A stretch of 39,403 bases of DNA from Paramecium sonneborni. Its lineage: Eukaryota > Ciliophora > Oligohymenophorea > Peniculida > Parameciidae. The notes under the pieces were generated by a model that saw only the letters and a program-made list of their open reading frames with translations, made no database searches and was not told the origin of the DNA. Positions 35,986-39,403 of the stretch are shown piece by piece. The stretch spans positions 584,875-624,277 of the forward strand of contig CAJJDN010000041.1 of assembly GCA_905182985.1 (NCBI GenBank). Direction: 5' to 3'. Position 1 is the first letter of the stretch. The number at the start of each line of letters is the position of its first letter. The position numbers were made by a program, and so were the translations under genes.

Positions 35986-37640
35986 ATGGGATATTGTTGT
36001 TCCAAGAACCAAAATAATTTTAAAAAAAAGGAAGTAGTAGAATTAAAAAAATTATAAAAAGAAGTAAATGAAAATGAATAAAATAAATCATATGCAAAGG
36101 AATAAGAATAAAAGTCATCTATTAAAGAACATCATGTTGAAATTAATAGGGAGCCAGCATCATAACCAGAGTCTGAAATAATAGTATAGCCTACTCAACA
36201 AGTAGAAGATCTTAAGTCAATTTTAAATGATGAAACGTAATCAGTTCAGGATTAAAAGAACTTTTAAGAAGCATTCAATAGCATTCGTGATAGAATCAAA
36301 AGTTTTAATAGAAAAAAGGTTTCTATTGAAGAGTAATTAAGTAGCTTGTTCATTAGAGATTAAGATGAAAATGAATCAAAAGACTAATTATAAAATCATG
36401 ATTTTAAAGGGCCTAGGATGGTAAATAGAAATATTTGCGATACAAGAAATAAATATGATTTCTCCAGAGTAGAATAATTTACATAATATAAAGGCAGCAT
36501 AACTTTAGTGAAATTAATTTAAAAAAAAAAATCATCCATTTGCACTTATATTGGTAAAATAGAACAAAAATATTGTTGTGTTAAATTAATACCCATGACC
36601 AAGGTAGTTTATATTAATAAATGGATTGAAAGTGTTAAAAAAGCGTAGAGTAGAGAAAATTTAGAGAAAGAGATTTTTTTAGATTATTTATGTTAAAAAT
36701 ACCATTATTATAAGATTGAATTATTGAATAATGAGCCAGATTACTGTAATTGTTATATTATTAGTAATCTGGAGTAATATAATGCTTATACTTTTAGGTA
36801 TTTTTATTGTTTTTTATTTATAGTCATCATCCATCAATAAAATTAATAGAAAAATTATCTATTGCTTATTATCTCATCTAAATAATCTGTGTTGTATTAA
36901 GGAAAGAAGATGATTAATAAGATTAATAACCTGTTCGTTTCATTAGATAGATTTTTAAGAATACGTTTACAGTGAAAAGAAACAATATATTGATATCAAG
37001 ATTAGAATAAGAATAAAAAAGATATACAATAGTTTTATCTGATTGGTAATTGTTGCTTCCTGAATTTGAAAATATAATTCCTAATAAAAAACTACAGAAT
37101 GAAGATAAACTCTATGAGGAAACTGAAAATAAATTTTATGAAATAATATCAAGCTAAATATATCACTCAGATCGGATGAGAAATATCATTTATGTAGAAA
37201 ATTTTACCAAAAGATTTTTGAAGTTGTTATTTTTCAGAGTTAATGTTGAGTAATTTTATTCATTAATTATAAGTATACAATCCGATATTGAATTGTATGG
37301 ATTTATAAATGAGACTAAGTTTGAAAAAATTTGTGAGACAAAAATAAACATAATTGAGAGGTAAGAATATCAAGATTATTAAATTTTAACAAAAATAATA
37401 TAAAACTACCATTAAATGTCGAATTATTAGAATGATCGAAATGATTAATAAATCTTTGGATTGACAAATAAGTTGTTAACAAAAAAATCATAATTAATTT
37501 TTCAAGAATTTCAGTTAAATAATTCAGATAATTGTCCTTGGATATATTGGATTTACCTAATGCTAAAAAATTTGCAAATTGAGAAATTACGAGCTGCTTT
37601 TATGGACTTATTATAAGATCCCTAAAAAAAAGTGAATTGA
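35986..37640 (+). CDS. Lipid-anchored protein, possibly kinase-like (542 residues)
   Basis: Two exons joined by a 26-nt intron at 36798-36823 (GTA...TAG). Removal gives 543 codons from ATG 35986 to TGA 37638-37640. Two long frames meeting at a canonical intron make this secure. The start MGYCCSKNQN is a dual acylation signal: Gly2 for myristoylation and Cys4/Cys5 for palmitoylation. Residues about 10-140 are a charged, Lys/Glu/Gln-rich, probably disordered region. From about residue 145 a folded domain begins, with TYIGKIEQKYCCVKLIPMTK, which recalls the beta3 strand and Lys of protein kinases, and later LSDWQLLLPEFENI. I do not see a clear HRD or DFG, so it may be a pseudokinase or an unrelated ciliate family. 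The Trp-rich CPWIYWIYLMLKNL lies near the C-terminus. Confidence 0.8.
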
Positions 37641-38605
37641 CTTTAAAATAATTTATAAGTATATTCAAAAAATTTATTAAATTGTATTCCAAAAATTTTG
37701 ATTTTAAAAAATTAACCTTTAATATAAGAATGAATATATATCTATAATCTTATTCTAAATTGATTTCATCATTTTTATTAAATGCTTAAGTAGAAAGCTT
37801 AGTATATATGAGTTATTTTAAATTTATTAACAACACTACTAATAAATGAAATAAAATTAAAAATTAATCTTTCTTTCTAACTTAAAGATTAGATTATATT
37901 AATTAAAAAATAAGTTACATATTAGTAGAAATCTATATACTTGATGAAAACACTTCTGCTTATATAGAAAGAATATAAAATAGTTTATATAAAATAAATT
38001 TAAAATCACTTAAAAAAAGATTAGAACTATACATAGTAGATCTCTATTCTATATTAGAATGGTCAAAAAATAAGTAAATAATATTTATTATATTTGCTCA
38101 AAGTTTCTCATAATTATTATAATTTATTTATTCTTGATAAAATTATTAATATATAAATTTACTAATCTTTAAAATTTACAAATAATCTTCTAATATTTGA
38201 AAATGCGATATATAATTTCCAATTAATTATTTTTTCCATTAACTCGTGAGTATGATTTTTCTAATTATTATGATGGAAATGATATATAATTTTTAAACTT
38301 TCAGTATTCATTCGGATTCATCAAGCGATCTAAATCAAACTAAAATGGTCTCACTATTATTAAAAATAATTTTAATAAACAAATAAAAATGAAAACCTAA
38401 TAATGTTTTACTCACTTTTCAAATTTGGTGGCTTGGACCACTTTCAGTTAAAAAATAAGGTTTCATTTATAATAGTAAATTGATCATTCGAACTACGGGT
38501 TCATCAACAATATTTTTGGCACTATCAATAGCTCTAGCTATAATATACATTTTAATTTTGAATATAATATGCATTCTAAATTATTCAATCCTATTGCTTG
38601 AATTA
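37641..38605 (+). other. Weak coding-like segments
   Basis: A plus-strand frame at about 37853-38135 reads ISYILVEIYILDENTSAYIE and onward to TGA. Another from about 38135 to 38605 reads FPLTREYDFSNYYDGNDIQF and NYGFINNIFGTINSSSYNIH. Both are compatible with exons of one gene, but no clear start, introns or family can be given, and their lengths are within chance. Confidence 0.25.
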
Positions 38606-39403
38606 TAGATTCTTTGGTTTCTACAATATACATCTCAGATTTCTATCTCTAAAACATACAATCCAGTTATCTATTAATAAGATTTTGAATTTAATTTTAC
38701 TAAATTTTTATTATTTTAAAAAAATGAAGAATATTTATATATTTACTGATGGTTTATGACATTATTGATCTTATTCTGACCAATCTTATGAAATTTATTC
38801 TAATTTAAAAAATCAATAGCTTTTCTGCAATTCATATATATCTAATGAATAATCTTCGCTACTCTTTTGTACATTTACTACTGTGTAAGTAATATCACGC
38901 AATATTTGATAAATATTATATAGTGCCATAAAAATGCATATCTGATATATAGTTAGATAAGTATCATCATAGCGTAGATGAATATTAAAGGAAAAGGAAA
39001 AAATTTAGTGCATATTTTTATGTTGTTCATCCTTTGTTAGGCCAGTAATTTTAAAATTACCTTAACTTCACTTTTACTTTTTATCTTCAAAAAGAAAGTG
39101 AAAAATTAAATAGACTGTGATTAGAAACAAAAACAGGTGTTCAAAAAAGCAGATCTTAAATCATATGAATATATAATTAATTTTGTAAATTCTCAAATTT
39201 TATTTTTATATTCTCAAAAATTCAAGCTATGCAAAAGTTTATATGATTTACAATTTGCGATTTTACCTCCATAACAATCAAATATTAATTTTCACAATGT
39301 TTTATCTTTATCTTGACTTTAATACTAAAGTTATTTGATTAATAATTTAAAAATAAAAATAAAAATAAAAGTAATTAGAAACTCAATATTTTTTTTAAAA
39401 AAG
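38606..39403. other. AT-rich end of window
   Basis: No gene, RNA, repeat or telomere sequence recognised up to the right edge. Confidence 0.45.

Noticed and set aside
1..39403. CRISPR array, bacterial operons, tRNA or rRNA genes
   Set aside because: No regularly spaced short repeats, Shine-Dalgarno sites, tRNA T-arm consensus or rRNA signatures were seen, and the genetic code and introns are those of a ciliate nucleus.

Overview
The window is nuclear DNA of a ciliate, almost certainly Paramecium; the species is not determined. By eye it is about four-fifths A+T. Genes read through with TAA and TAG as glutamine and TGA as the only stop (genetic code 6). Clear genes are cut by very short introns of 20-34 nt, mostly GTA...TAG. 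That intron size points to Paramecium rather than Tetrahymena or Ichthyophthirius. There are no bacterial-type features, no telomere repeats, and no tRNA or rRNA that I can recognise. Standard-code ORFs are mostly fragments broken at glutamine codons, so I read the genes by hand in code 6. With one rare stop codon, random frames of 60-200 codons are common here. I therefore relied on motifs, intron-restored frames, or very long frames, and marked the rest as weak.

Layout. 1-2.3 kb: a non-coding flank, then a small coiled-coil gene. 3-6.1 kb: two identical 978-bp direct copies, 2,085 bp apart. 6.2-11.6 kb: a decayed minus-strand gene for a cysteine-rich surface-type protein. Its apparent length is inflated by two exact duplications that each meet at a single N (7567 and 10047), which look like unmerged contig overlaps. 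12.5-13.2 kb: a minus-strand P-loop GTPase with a lipid-anchor N-terminus. 13.9-16.7 kb: an RTEL1-type iron-sulfur DNA helicase, the most secure gene. 16.7-19.4 kb: coding-like but interrupted sequence. 19.5-21.3 kb: a TPR protein in which six consecutive exons are each exactly 102 nt, one 34-residue TPR per exon. 21.8-23.95 kb: a dead minus-strand non-LTR retrotransposon with a deletion in its reverse transcriptase. 26.0-27.5 kb: a multi-pass membrane protein with a possible degenerate histidine-kinase-type C-terminus. 29.9-31.7 kb: a two-pass membrane protein. 33.7-34.1 kb: a small cysteine/tryptophan-containing protein in a locally GC-richer patch. 36.0-37.6 kb: a second lipid-anchored protein, possibly kinase-like. 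The remainder is AT-rich sequence with weak open frames.

The genes do not form a pathway or operon. The window is a mosaic of housekeeping genes (helicase, TPR, GTPase), ciliate-specific membrane proteins, and dead elements. Two otherwise good genes (helicase, two-pass membrane protein) each lose frame by one missing base in or near a homopolymer. With the N-joined duplications, this points to assembly or base-calling errors as well as real pseudogenes.
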